Below are positions 20,592 to 32,112 of a stretch of DNA of 64,000 bases, one piece after another (the stretch's first letter is position 1; the number at the start of each line of letters is the position of its first letter). The position numbers were made by a program, and so were the translations under genes. The notes beneath the pieces were generated by a model. That model worked only from the letters and a program-made list of their open reading frames with translations. It had not been told where the DNA came from and ran no database searches. The DNA is from Pithys albifrons albifrons (Eukaryota; Chordata; Aves; Passeriformes; Thamnophilidae): NCBI RefSeq assembly GCF_047495875.1, contig NC_092468.1, positions 2,207,345-2,271,344 on the forward strand. Reading direction: 5' to 3'.

Positions 20592-21297
20592 TGTTACGGG
20601 TTCACCCAGGTGGGCCTAGATTTGGGCTCTGGAGTTTGGACTAGGCTGAGCTGTCAGCTGACTTGAGCTGGGCTGAGCTAACAGCTGACTTGAGCTGGGC
20701 TGAGCTAACAGCTGACCTGAGCTGGGCTGAGCTAACAGCTGACCTGAGCTGGGCTGAGCTGACAGCTGACCTCTTCTAGCCAGTAACTTTGTATTCCATA
20801 CCACATTGACATCATCTCCAGGGCAGTAGGAACCAGTGTGGGAGTGGTTAAGGCAGTCGCTTCTCAGCCCTCCTCTTGGGAGGACGCACGATGCTGTCCC
20901 AGGGGGGATGGAGAGGACCAGGCCCACCACTGGCTCACAGGGTATCTCAGGAAAGTAAATTGTGTTGTTCTGGGTCTCTCCTTTCTGCTTGAGTTTGTCT
21001 CCCTGGGGAATAAGCTTCTTCTTAAGTAATGTGTAGTTAGGACAGTAGAATTTGTGTGTTCGTTAAGAAGTTGAAGTGGGGAACTTGTTGTTGCAGACTT
21101 GTGTGAGTGTATATTTGTACTCTCTTCTAATTGTCTCTTTCTTTCTGTGAAAAATATATGTAGATTTAGTATAAATGCAGTTTGAAGTGTTTTTTTTTTC
21201 TTTCCCCTCTCTTTTCCTCCCTTTCCCTGGTGTTAGGAGGGAGGCTTTTCTCTCTGTGCTTGGGGGGGTTGGCAGTTGCTTATCTCAAACCAAGACA
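20592..21297 (-). mobile_element. Solo LTR of a second ERVL-type endogenous retrovirus (LTR 2)
   Basis: A 706-bp LTR on the minus strand. Its 5' end (right side) starts TGTCTTGGTTTGAG and its 3' end (left side) closes CCCGTAACA. The flanking 5-bp direct repeats CAGCT at 20587-20591 and 21298-21302 match perfectly. It contains a 27-bp minisatellite near its 3' end (20644-20777) and a pyrimidine/purine-biased stretch near its 5' end. No internal genes adjoin it. It differs from the LTR at 18738-19368. Confidence 0.85.
20644..20777. repeat. 27-bp minisatellite inside LTR 2, about five copies
   Basis: GGCTGAGCT recurs at 20644, 20671, 20698, 20725 and 20752, exactly 27 bp apart, each followed by a CAGCTGAC core. 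The unit is nine codons long, so the minus strand shows a repeated peptide that is not evidence of a gene. The CAGCTG cores are E-box palindromes. Confidence 0.95.
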
Positions 21298-21302
21298 CAG
21301 CT
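21298..21302. repeat. Target-site duplication, right copy (LTR 2)
   Basis: CAGCT immediately follows the LTR terminus CCAAGACA and matches the left copy. Confidence 0.82.
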
Positions 21303-23799
21303 ACTTATAAACCCTCCCAAATATTCCACCTGGAGAGCACGTTCTCCCTGTGCTGTAACCCGCTGGGCCGTGTGCTTGATACACATGTAAAATTAATACT
21401 TTATTAACATATATTTTTAAGTGCCTTGACAGAAGGGGGCGAGTGGGCAGCCTGCGAGGGGCAATCTTGAAGCACATCTTGAAGTGGTTGTCAAAATGGA
21501 GTTTAAATGAGTTTTGAGGGTCACACAAGTGTCAGAGGGTTGGTCTGTGGTGAATCCATCTGTGTCAGCCCGGCGGTGAGGGACACCACGTGCAGGGCTG
21601 GCAGGTACCTGAGCTCTCCAAAGCCAAATACGTGTGAGCTCATACCGGCTGTGAATTTGGTTTATTTCCCACAATTACACCTGAAATGTGCTCGTGGGTT
21701 TTGCAGCGCTGAGATGTTGAGGGAGCGTGGCAGGGACCGACAGATGGGCTCGTATATGCACGGGAAGGTGGCTGAGACATAAGTGTTCCAAATTTATGGT
21801 GGCCATAAAGCCCCGTGGAAATGATTGATTCTGCTCATTGCTCACACAGATAACGACAGGTTTTAGAATAAAGCAGTAACTGATAGCCCTCTGAGCTGGG
21901 AATTAAATTTCTCCTTCCATGATGTCATCATGATGTCATACTTTATTGCCTGTAATTTGACAGTCTATCAGGGCCCATGGCAGTTGTCAGTGTGCTGGGG
22001 TTCATGGGTGTGACATCACACGTGGTGTCAGCTCTGCTCCCTGATGATGGTGCTCTTCTACTTGTGATTTAAAGTGCTTTCCTGATGGGGGGAAGTTACG
22101 GCTCTCTCAGGGCATATCTTGTTCCAGGCCAAATGCTGAGGAGGGGGTGTCATTTGGAAAGGTCTTTGGAGGGCAGCAAGTGTAATTCTTGGTGCTGTGT
22201 GTTCAGAAAAATATGAGTTTTGTGGCCTGGAGGACACTGTCACAGTGAGAATGATTGCTGGGGGATGAAGGGGTGGCTGACACGTGTAATCCTCATGTCC
22301 TTTGCCTCCTCTCTCCCAAAGGAGTACTGAGCTGAAGTTCTCTAAGGACAAATAGGAAGGAGAGGAAATATGGTCCCAAACTCATACATGGCCAGGCTGG
22401 TTCATGGATCCTCGTGGTCCTCCTTGGAATGTACCTTCTGCTCAAATGAAGACTTTGGGAATAAAGAAACCCCAGGTGATAAGTGAGGTACCTCTTAATT
22501 CTAATAGGCTTTTTTCTCCTTTCCTGGGGAAGTGTCTCTTGCCTCTTCAAACTCCTGGCTATTGGAGCTTGGAAAAGGTGCTCCCAAGGGCAGGTGGAAC
22601 ATGAGCAGTGAAGCCAGACCTGGGCGGTGGCTGCTCAGATTTAGTGAAGGATCCAGGTTGGTATTTGGTTACCATGGTGATACACATGGTTTTCCACCAC
22701 GATGGAGGGAGGGAAGGATGGATGGGGTATGGGAGGGGGCTGTAATCCTGTGTTCCCAAGGTCTGTACTTCACAGGACAGCACACCAGACCTTGCAGTGG
22801 TCTGACCACAGTGAGCCACTGGAAGGCCCAGAGTTCATGTTTTGCCAATATACATCACATAAAATCTCAATTTCCTCTTTTTGTTTTGGAGAGGGAAGGC
22901 TCCTGGAGCAAATCTCTTGTCTGAGCACACAGTCATCCCCTTCAGCCCTTTGGACTTCCATCTGTAACCCTTTGTGCTGGTTATTTTTATGTAGGAGGTT
23001 TTGACACTTCTGCTGTGCCCCATCCTCCCTTCAGCCTCCTCCCCAGCTGGCTGGCTGTGTCTGGATTCCCTCGAACAGAAGGGGAGGCACAGGAGCAAAG
23101 TCTGGTGTTTTTTTTGCAGAGCCTGTGGCAGCAGATTGCAGAGTGTTCTGTCAGTTCATTAATTACGAGGGCATTAACTTCTGAGGTAGAAAACACTGGG
23201 AATACCAAGGTTGCTGCTCGGATCTTATAAATAACACATTGGGTAATTCTGGAGTGGGAGAGGGCTCAAAAGCTGCCAGGTTTTCCTGGGAATACCTGGA
23301 GCTGTTCTGTGGTGAGGCTCAGAGTTAATGGAAGTGCCTGTGCTTTGTTGGCCAACACAGCTTGTCCAATGTGGAAGCAGTAAAGAGTAAATGTGGGATC
23401 TGTGGTCCTGGAACAGCAGGTCAAGCTGGGTGCATTCCTGCTGCCAGCTCCAAAGAACAACCCTCCAAGAGTAAAGTGATATTGTTTCTGGATTGTGGCA
23501 TGTAGGTTTTCCCAAAACTGCACCAGGAGACCTTAGGAAGTTGGCATCAAAGTTCTCCCTGATGTTCAGAGTCCCTGTGGTGGGTACCAGCTCTTGCAAG
23601 CCAAATCAAAGACATAGAGGCAGCAGTGACACTGATCTTTTTGTTTCATTTAATATTTTAATTTTTTTATTATTACTAAAAATGCACCCCTGTGGCACAG
23701 CTGGCTACTTGCTCAGCACAACAGCACCAGAGAGGAAATTCCTTCCCAGCGCTCACAGGTGATCAACTTACACATTGAAGCATGAAGTTTGATTACCCT
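21303..23799. other. Unique sequence with AT-rich patches, no gene seen
   Basis: The part at 21385-21430 is AT-rich with TAAAATTAATACTTTATTAAC. The part at 21790-22000 has a short ATGATGTCATC direct repeat near 21920-21940. No transposon was recognised with confidence and no exon signal stands out. Confidence 0.45.
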
Positions 23800-24030
23800 T
23801 GTAACATTTTATTAGCTTGCATAGCTGCAAATGTTATTAATGCTCATAAAATTATCCAGTCCTTTAAAATGTCTGTTCCACTGGTGTGTGTCTCCATGAC
23901 TTCCTGGGGTAGTGGATTCCAGAAGTGACTGCACTGGGTCAGGTCGTATTTTTATTTTATTTCTCTTAAATCTACAGCCCTTTTGTTTCGCCAAGTACCC
24001 CCAGTTTGCTTTTAAATTACAGGGCAGGCT
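23800..24030 (-). mobile_element. Possible ancient CR1 fragment, reversed
   Basis: 'aattatccagtcctttaaaa', 'ggggtagtggattccagaag' and 'taaatctacagcccttttg' resemble the minus strand of old, diverged CR1 copies. The termini are not clear and a database search would be needed to settle it. Confidence 0.4.
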
Positions 24031-26304
24031 ATTGTGAAGCTGCTTTTGATGGCAAACTTTGCTCTTGCATGGATTTTATTTTTTTTTAATATACTGACAT
24101 TTTCATGTATGGAGTGAATTAGTGAGTAATGTATGTTTGTGTGCACATGTGATGCCTGTCAGTGTGTGCATCTGCACATGTACACATGTGGGTTTCCCGT
24201 GTCTCTTGAGCATCCTGTTGGATGTGTTGGGTGCCAGGGCTGTGGTGCAGGATCCCACCCCCCTCTCTGTGCTGGTGAGAGATGCTCTGGGAGGCAGAGT
24301 AACTGCAGGGAAGAAAAATGCTGCTCTGAGCCACATGTCAGCAGACTTCAGACACAATGGGGCCCGTGTTTCCAGACAAGCCTTTTTAGCTAATTAGCTT
24401 AGTAAAAAATCTATTTCTCTTCTTAAATTCCCTGCCATCCATCCACCTAATAGAGTCAAGCAGCTCTATATTGTGTGAGGGGTATGCAATGCATCATCTA
24501 TCTCCAGCATTTATCTCATCGCTCCCAGCCTGGTCTCTCCATCTCTCTGTCCACAGGAGCTGCCTGGTTGCCCATTCTGGCTGTTCCCTTCTGGCAGTGA
24601 CTGCAATGGGAATGTGTTGGAGTTCTCCTTGTGTTCTGGGTGTCCCTCTGATGTCCCACAGCAGCTCAGCCATGGCCATGTCCTTACTTATCCCCTGGTT
24701 TTCCTACAACAAACATCCAGAAAGGAGAGACTCCTGCAGCTGTGTGGTCTGTGAGGCCTCCTCACCCTGCAACCCATGTGGGGTCCGAGCTGGTCTCCAC
24801 CATCACCTCTGGAGTTGGGATGGGTGAGGGATGGGGTTCTGGGAAAATCAGGAAGAGCTGCTTTGGCTTCAGCATAACACAGGCAGGAGGATACACCCCC
24901 TGAATTTTGGTTATGTGGACAGTGGAGTGGGAACATCTCTTCTGGAAAGACATCTGAGTCTCACAGACCCATATGGCAACAATTTTCACCTCAGGTCTGG
25001 ATTTGGACGTTGTAACTGCAGCCTCCGGCTGTTGGATTGCAGTGAGCAAGATTAAAGAGCCACTAATATTAACCATTGTTTTGGGGAGGAATGCATGGAC
25101 CAGAGTCAAGTTGCTTTTTAAACTTCTTCTTAGGAAACTAAATTGGCTGAAATCCTTAAGGTTCTCACCTTAGGGCTGTTTTTTCACACCCAAAACTATT
25201 GCTGTAGCCATTGTCTGAACTCGCTGTTTCTGACAATATTTTTTTTGTTGGTGTGAGTATAAAAGTTGGACAGGATGTTCTTGCCAGCACCAGGTGGAGA
25301 TGTGAAATACAACTCACTTTATACTGCACTGGGCACAGAAAGTGTGATTGGCTTCAGCTTGGTGCTGGAAGCTCAAGTTTAGCCAGATGTCTACCCTGAC
25401 CTTTGCTGGCTGCCCCACACGGGGCTCTGACCCCTCCTCTGTGTCCCAGAGAAGTGCTCTGTGCTCAGCCATGGCTCTGCACGTGTGTGGGCTGTCAAGC
25501 ACTCAGAGACAACAGACTTTGGGACTGATAGATGGTGAGCTGGTTGCTGCTTTCCTGGGCTCTGCTTTTGTTTGCAGCTCTTGAGATGCTGGAGGAACGT
25601 GGACTCAGCTTTGTCTTGAATCCTGTGTTTTCTTTTTAATCTGTTTACAACCTGCCATTGTATGAAATTGTTGAACCCTCATTAGTTTACCAAGGAAACA
25701 TATTTCCTACAGCTTGGTGACCTGTCCTTGTGTGGAGTTACTGTGCTATTATCCCTTGCATCTCCAGCAGATGCTCTCAGCCATTTTCCAATGCATTGCT
25801 GAAAACCCTTGAATGTGAACTGTGAGCTGCTGTGGTCCTTCCTCTCCTTCCTATATCTTTTTATTGTCTTGCTTGTTTTAATAACAGAAATTAAAGTGTT
25901 GGGCAACGATTTGTAAAACTGTTTAAAAACAAAACAAAAGCCCAAGAAAATTCTGGAACAGAATGCCTTTGTTGGCGAGAGTTAAGGTTTGTAAATATTT
26001 ATTCTTCATGAGCAAAAAATATCAGGCTGTTGTGAGAGAAAAAATCCAGGCAACTCAAATTTAAAGTGACAGGCCCCACGCAGGCATCAGGAGCCTGCAG
26101 AAATGTCAATAGGTCAGGCCCAGCCCTGGTATTGGCATGCAAACTCCTCTGCCATCCCTATCCATGAGACCACTTCCTACCCTTTGCTGTAGTTTGGAAA
26201 ACAGACACAAGTGTGTTTGTGTTTGTGCTCCCCTCCCAGTGGATTACCTTGCCTGTGCTGCAGACCACTGTCATCCCAAAGCCTGTCTTAGAATCATATT
26301 TATG
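24031..26304. other. Unique sequence with AT-rich islands, no gene seen
   Basis: A short TG-rich patch lies at 24125-24190. The part at 24385-24440 contains GCTAATTAGC. The part at 25845-26090 is listed separately. No convincing exon or mobile element was seen. Confidence 0.45.
25845..26090. promoter_or_regulatory. Candidate conserved noncoding element
   Basis: AT-rich and repeat-free, with TTTTAATAACAG, TTTGTAAAAC, GTAAATATTTATTC (forkhead-like) and ACTCAAATTTAAAG. Composition-based inference only. Confidence 0.28.
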
Positions 26305-26518
26305 CTGGATATTGGGGAATATTTCTTCACTGACAGGGTTGTCAAGCACTAGCACAGGATGCCCAGGCAGTGGTGGAGTCCCAGTCCCTGGAGAGATTTA
26401 GCAGACATGTGGATGTGGCCCCTGGGGACATGAGTGGCCTTGACAGTGCTGGAGGAACTGTTGGACTTGATGATCTTATGGGGCTTTTCCAGCCTAAACA
26501 ATTCTGTGATCCTGTGCT
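26305..26518 (+). mobile_element. CR1 LINE 3' fragment, older subfamily
   Basis: 'aatatttcttcactgacag', 'gcagtggtggagtcccagtc', 'ggacttgatgatcttatgg' and an ATTCTGTGATCC end. It is more diverged than the pieces at 5095 or 7595. Confidence 0.88.
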
Positions 26519-26639
26519 GTGTGGATGCAAGGAGGAGACCTTGAAAAGTTTTTTTTGGAAAGGAAGAATTCTGTAGAACTCCTGACTGGAGTCTTGACTG
26601 GCCTTTGGGATGTTTTAGAAGCAGAGCAGGGCATGGAGG

Positions 26640-26782
26640 ATGTTGTGCTGAGAGGGACAAAAATGTGTAGCTGTGGCACATGGGGACATGAGTCAGGGGT
26701 GGGACTGGCAGTGTTGGGGTAGTGGTTGGACTGGATGATTTTAGAGGGCTTCTCCAGCCTTAATGATTCTGTGATTCTCTAA
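26640..26782 (+). mobile_element. CR1 LINE 3' fragment, second copy close by
   Basis: It ends with 'ggttggactggatgatttta', 'ggcttctccagccttaatg' and ATTCTGTGATTCTC. The left boundary is approximate. About 120 bp separate it from the previous CR1, which has its own 3' end, so these are two insertions. Confidence 0.8.
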
Positions 26783-28834
26783 ATCACCTGCTAACACATG
26801 ATGTGAAGCCCAACCTCCTGGCTGTGCTCTCCCCCTTGCTCCTGGCTCTGCTTTGCTGGCCGTGTTTCTAAGCCGAGTGGAACAGTGATCCCAAATCACC
26901 TTCCTTGGCTCCTGCAGAGGGTCAAAGTAGTTAATGGGTTTTGCTGTGTGACCAGGTGTTCTCTAGAGCTTGGTGTGACTCTCTGGGTGCAGATGACTGG
27001 CATTAAGAGGTAGATGTCCTGAGAGGCTCTGCCTGGCCAGATCCTCTGGAAGCAGCCTAAGGCTTCCAGGGTGTGTTGGCTTACTGGAAAATCTGCTGGG
27101 GACTTGACTCTCAAGGAGCTTTGCTTCCTGAAGGAGTCCTGGGAGGAAGGAGGCCACTATTGCATGTTCGAGTTCTGCAAAGTCAGCGTTGTGAGGTGGA
27201 AGTTGGACAAGGAACTTTTCCTAAAGTAAATGAAATAAATAAAACAAAGGTAGAGGCAAGGAACTGAAGGCACAACAAGGCCTTTGTTCTGCTTTGTATT
27301 CTTGCCTGCTCTGTTCAGCTCTGCATTCATCTCTGGTTTGCTGTGCAGCCTTGGTGCTCAGGCACCAGCTCCTCCAAGGCAGTGTGTGTGCAGGTGCTGC
27401 TGGAGGTCACCTCACCCTGCATCTTCGGGGCACGACTCCCTTTTTGTGAGCAATAATTCAGTGCTGCTGCGGCACCTTGATTTCCCCATCCTGGTGGGAC
27501 GTGCCGAGCTTGGACAGCAGGAGGGAAAGCTGGAGCTGAGCCCAGCAATGCTGGAGCAGCCGTGATGAAACGGCCTCAGCGACGAGCAGTGACAGCCCGG
27601 CCCCTCCTGTAGCTGTGACCTTCCTGATCCCGAGCGAGAGGTCATGGGCAGCAGCAGATCATTTCAAAAATCAGCCCCCCTCTGAATCCAGCAGAGAGAA
27701 TTGGGCTTAGGGCCGGTGAGGAGCTTCAGCCCTGGCTTTGGGCTGTGGTATGTGATGAGCATTCATACAAGCTGCCTCGTTTCCTCTCTGCTGTTCCTCA
27801 GAGTTGCTGTGTTTGGCAGGAATTAATGGCTCTGGAAAAGGATGCTGTGGTTGAAGCGCCCGGGTCAGGTAACAGCAGGCCTGGAGGTGACAGGGTGTGC
27901 TCTGCCAGCTGTTTGACAGCCCTGCTGCCACCCAGCACCGTGCAATTAGAGCTCCACAGAGCACATCCCTGTGCCTCGAGCTGTGACGTTTCTCATTTGC
28001 GGGCCCTGCTGGTTGGTCCTGTGGGCGTGTGCCACCTCATGGAAATGGCCACCTAACGAGCCCTGCATGATTATGCTGGAATTGCCGTGCTGGTGGGTAC
28101 GTGTTTCACCACGGCTGCTCCATCTCCCCTGCTCCAGTGTCAGTGGCTTGCTTTGCATCTCTGACTTTTGCAGGATTGGGTAGAGCAGGGAATTTTTATC
28201 TTCTCCTATGCAGTTAATTAGGAAGCCTTCCAGTTTGTGCCGTGTGGTGGGGAGAGTATCCAGGCTGCTCAGTGTTGCTAGCAGGGAACAGACTTTGCAG
28301 AGAAAGCAGGAATTCCAGATCCTGCTCTCTAATTTAGGATGAGTTCAAATTCACCAGCAGACATACCCTAATTTTTAAATCTCAAGATTGCAGCTCCTCC
28401 TGCAATCATTGGCAGTAGTGAATGGAAGAAGGGAATACTCTAAGAGTGGAGGCATTGGCCTGTCCTTGGCCTGGAATTGCTGGTTGGCTGCGTGTTGGGT
28501 GAAGGAATTGAAGCAGGACTTGGCTGATGGAGGATGCTGAGTTCATGGGGAAACAAATTGCTTAGCAACTCCAAGTGATCTTCACACAACAGATCAACAG
28601 CAGCTCTTGCTGGGAGTTGTGGGCTAAACAAATTAGTCTGGTGTGTACCAGGGAGCAAACTACATTACGTGTCCTTCGGGATTAGATGAGCTGTGTGATG
28701 GGATTAGGCTGTGCCTTGGAGCTCCTGGAGAAACTCCCACACGCAGGAAGGTGCCTCCACCCTGAGCATGCAGTGAGGGGAGCAGGTGTAGCACCACACA
28801 CCATCCAAGTGCACTCACTATTGCTGCCAAGGCC
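26783..28834. other. Unique sequence, no gene seen
   Basis: Moderately GC-rich, with some CpGs around 27420-27640. Short open frames only. No repeat was recognised. Confidence 0.45.
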
Positions 28835-29075
28835 ACCACTAAACCATGTGCCCGGGTGGCACGTCAACATGTCTTCTAAATCCTTCCAGGGATGGTGACT
28901 CTGCTGCTGCCAGGGCTGGACAGCCCTTTCTGTGAAGAAATTTTTTCTAATACCCAACCTAAACCTCCTGTGGTACAACTTGAGGCTGTTTCCTCTTGTC
29001 CTGTCATTTGTTGTGAGGGAGAAGAAACCAACTCCCACCTGGCTACAATCCCCTTTCAGATAATTGTAGAGAGCA
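28835..29075 (-). mobile_element. CR1 LINE 3' fragment, reversed, lacking the very end
   Basis: 'aaaccatgtgcccgggtggc', 'tgaagaaattttttctaata', 'cccaacctaaacctcctgtg' and 'gaagaaaccaactcccacct'. The ATTCTATG end is missing, so the fragment is truncated at both sides. Confidence 0.88.
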
Positions 29076-31838
29076 ATTATTTTCTCACCAGCAACTGCTG
29101 GGGCATCAGCAATGGGAAAGACAAGTGGCCCACGCACCTCAGGCTGGGCAGGATAATCTATTTATGTGTGATTGACACTGAGAAAACATCAGTGAACCCT
29201 TGCAGTGGGGTGGCAGCTCATTGGGATTCAGGCTCAGTCGCTGTTCATCCTCTGGAAAAAGCACCACCTGGCAGGATCACTCACCTTGGCCCTCAGTGAC
29301 AGAAAGGGACAGCCACCAGCTCTTGGTCACCACTGGGGCATGTCACTGGAAATGACAAACTGGGAGGGAGGGAGCAAACTAGGAGAGGGGGGTTGCATGG
29401 GGGGTACCTGGAAGAAACATCTGACTTGGTTGAGCTCAGGGAAAGCTGAAAGAGCAGCTGCTGCTGCATAAATACCGTCCTCCATCCTCTTGTGGACAGG
29501 AAGGTGAGAGACTCCTGCCTGCCACAGCAGTGGGGATGTGCTCCTGGGGGCCAGGAGGCTTGGAGGGGCAGTGGTGTGGGGAGGAGCAGCCTGCAAGCTG
29601 GACCATTTGGGGCAGAAATGCCTGGCTAGGACAGATCAGTGGGTCATCTAAGCCAGCTCCCTGCTTTCATCACCAGCAGCTGCAGGTGCCCTGTGGGTCT
29701 GACTCCTCCTGCCATCCATTCCAGTTGGGCCCAACATCCACAGCCATTGGAAGAGAGGATTAGAAGGCATCTCTCTGCTTTCTCCTTGTAGGCTTTGTTG
29801 TTTGGGGGTTTTATATCCAGCCTATGAATCTGTTTAATCCAGTGCTGCCTGGTGTGGCCCCGTGCTTTGATGCTGATGTACCATCACCCACATCCCAGCT
29901 GAGTTTGTTGTTGTACCATCACATCTGTATGAGGGTTGAAGAGCTTCCCTCTTCCAGCCTTTCCCAGGGAAGGAGATTTGGCATCACAGGGTGGTTGCCA
30001 CCGTTCCAGCATTACCTGCATCTTCTCGATGGGTCAGGAACTGCAGCTGCCTCCAGGTGAATCTGGGTTTGCCATAAGCTGGCAGCTGGAGGGAGCTGCC
30101 CTGTGTGGTGCTGTGCCACATCACTGAGCATGGGAGGTGGCTGCAGACCACCTTCTCTCTGTCCTGCTCCATTCCCATCTCTTGGCATGCTTAAACTTCT
30201 TGGCTAAGGTAAGAACTCAGGTAAGACACTGTGCAGTGTTCTTGCTGACCTGACTTGTGGTCTTTGCTCCTGCCTAAATGAAGGGTCAGCCCCTGACTCT
30301 TCATGTCTTGCTGCCACCCAGGACCCCGTGGGCTTTTCCAAGCTGGAGCTCCAGGCTGAGGGATGAGAGATGGTGTCTGCCAGTGGGATTGATGTCACTC
30401 CATGGTGATAGGTAAGCTCCAAGTGGATCACTCTCCTCTGGGGAGACTCTTCTTCACAGTGATTAACCTTTATTTGGTTTGGTTTATTTACTCAGGTGGC
30501 AAATTAGGTCACATTGAAGTGGCTTCTGTTAAACTGAGCAATGGCCACTTGAATCTGGAGTGACTGTGTCCACACTGAGGTTAATGCAGTTTGAGGCAAT
30601 TACTTTAAATCTCCTCTCACTGCTATAAGGAGGGATTTCCATCACTGTCCCTGCTCAGGTCTGTCCCTTGGTGAGGCAGAGGAGGAGCAGCCTGCTCCCA
30701 GCAGGCAGTGCTTGGAGAGGGGAGGCCTGGCCCTGCTGCTCCAGCACCTCAGCACAAGCTCCCTCTCTGCCCAGAACAGCAATTCTGGTTCTTGGAAGTG
30801 TGAACCTCTGTTTGTGTGTTGATTTAGACTTTGAGCTGAAAGAAAATGAATAATGCTGATTGTTTTCCTTCGATTCCTTTTAGTCTCAATATGATTTTTA
30901 CAGCTCTCACCATACACAGGGCAGAAGAACAAGGTTCCCAAGAGGGGCAGACTTAACTAGTAAAGAAAATTCTCATTATTGGCAGGTGCTGGAGGGTTGT
31001 GCCAACACTGTAACTTTGTCAGTCTTGGGCTGAGTAATAAGAAATGATCAAAAAAGGAACCTCAGTACACGCTCCTCTGGGACCTGTAGATGGCCTGACT
31101 GCAGCAGCTCTGACCCTGACAATTTGGTACAGCTAAAGCAGAGTTTTGTCTGTATTATTCTCCTGCTTGAGGGTGTCTGGACCTTCTGTTTAGTTGTTGG
31201 TCCTCTTCAGCACAATCAAGACCTTTGCAGCTTGGTGGGAAATGTATCAACTATTAGGAAGAAAATTACCTGCACGCCAGCTGAAGCCAGGACACCAGGG
31301 CTCCCTCCGTGCTTCACTCCAGGGGGTATAACCCCCTCCATGTCCCAAGGCATTGCAGGGCTAAAGACTGCAAAGTGTTACCATACTCCAGCAAGGCTGG
31401 ACGAAGAACTGCTCTAGAGGTAGATTCTGCTTTAGACCTTTCCTAAACCTGCAGCAAAGAGTCTCTACTGACAGAGTCTCAGTCAGTATCGAAACTCTGG
31501 ACAAAGCAGGTGCTTTGGTCTCTGAATGTCCCCTCTCCAGGCAGGGGGACTCCATCAGTGCAGTGCATCTTGAAATGGCAACCTCTCCTCCTCACTGCAC
31601 TTCCCATCTGCACGGGCCAAACCCCCGTTGCTCCTTTGTAATCCTCGGTGTGTTCAGCTCTGCATTTGCCATGAGGTCCACCAGCTGGGATCAGTGGGAT
31701 GCACTGGCCTCTGCCAGCAGCTACCCCAGTGTTTAACATCACTGGTAGGACTCTAATATTGATTAGTTGTGCCGAGGCCTCAGGAGGAGCAGCTGCCCTG
31801 CAGAGCTCAGGCTGGGAGGAGGCATTTACACTGTTGTT
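29076..31838. other. Unique sequence, no gene seen
   Basis: Ordinary mixed sequence. An AT-richer patch lies at 30440-30620. No transposon, tandem repeat or exon was recognised. Confidence 0.45.
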
Positions 31839-32112
31839 TCATGGAATCAGAGAATATCCTGAGCTGAAAGGAGCCACAAGGATCATCCAGTCCAACTCCT
31901 AGCCCTGCACAGTCACCCCAGCGATCCCATCCAGTCCCTGAGAGCACTGTCCAAACCCTCCAGGAGCTCTGGCAGCCTTGGGGCTGTGCCCACAGCCCTG
32001 GGGGGCCTGGTCAGTTCCCACCACCCTCTGGAGGAAGACCCTTCTCCTGATATCCACCCTAACCCTGCTCTGGCCCAACTTCAGGCCGTTCCCTTGGGTC
32101 ACTGGTCACCAG
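31839..32112 (-). mobile_element. CR1 LINE 3' fragment, reversed
   Basis: 'catggaatcagagaatatcc', 'aaggatcatccagtccaac', 'cagccttggggctgtgccca' and 'gatatccaccctaaccctgc', then 'ttcccttgggtcactggtca'. This piece preserves the CR1 order across the point where the 10067 copy holds its minisatellite. Confidence 0.95.

Noticed and set aside
20616..20930. 104-codon minus-strand frame with a repeated SSQLLAQPS-like peptide
   Set aside because: It is the 27-bp minisatellite of an LTR read in frame; a repeat artefact.
18733..21302. The two LTRs as the ends of one provirus
   Set aside because: They differ in sequence and length, each has its own matching 5-bp target duplication, and the DNA between them holds no retroviral genes.
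24121..24190. TG/CA-rich patch as a microsatellite or Z-DNA site
   Set aside because: The alternation is irregular and short; no perfect dinucleotide run of useful length.
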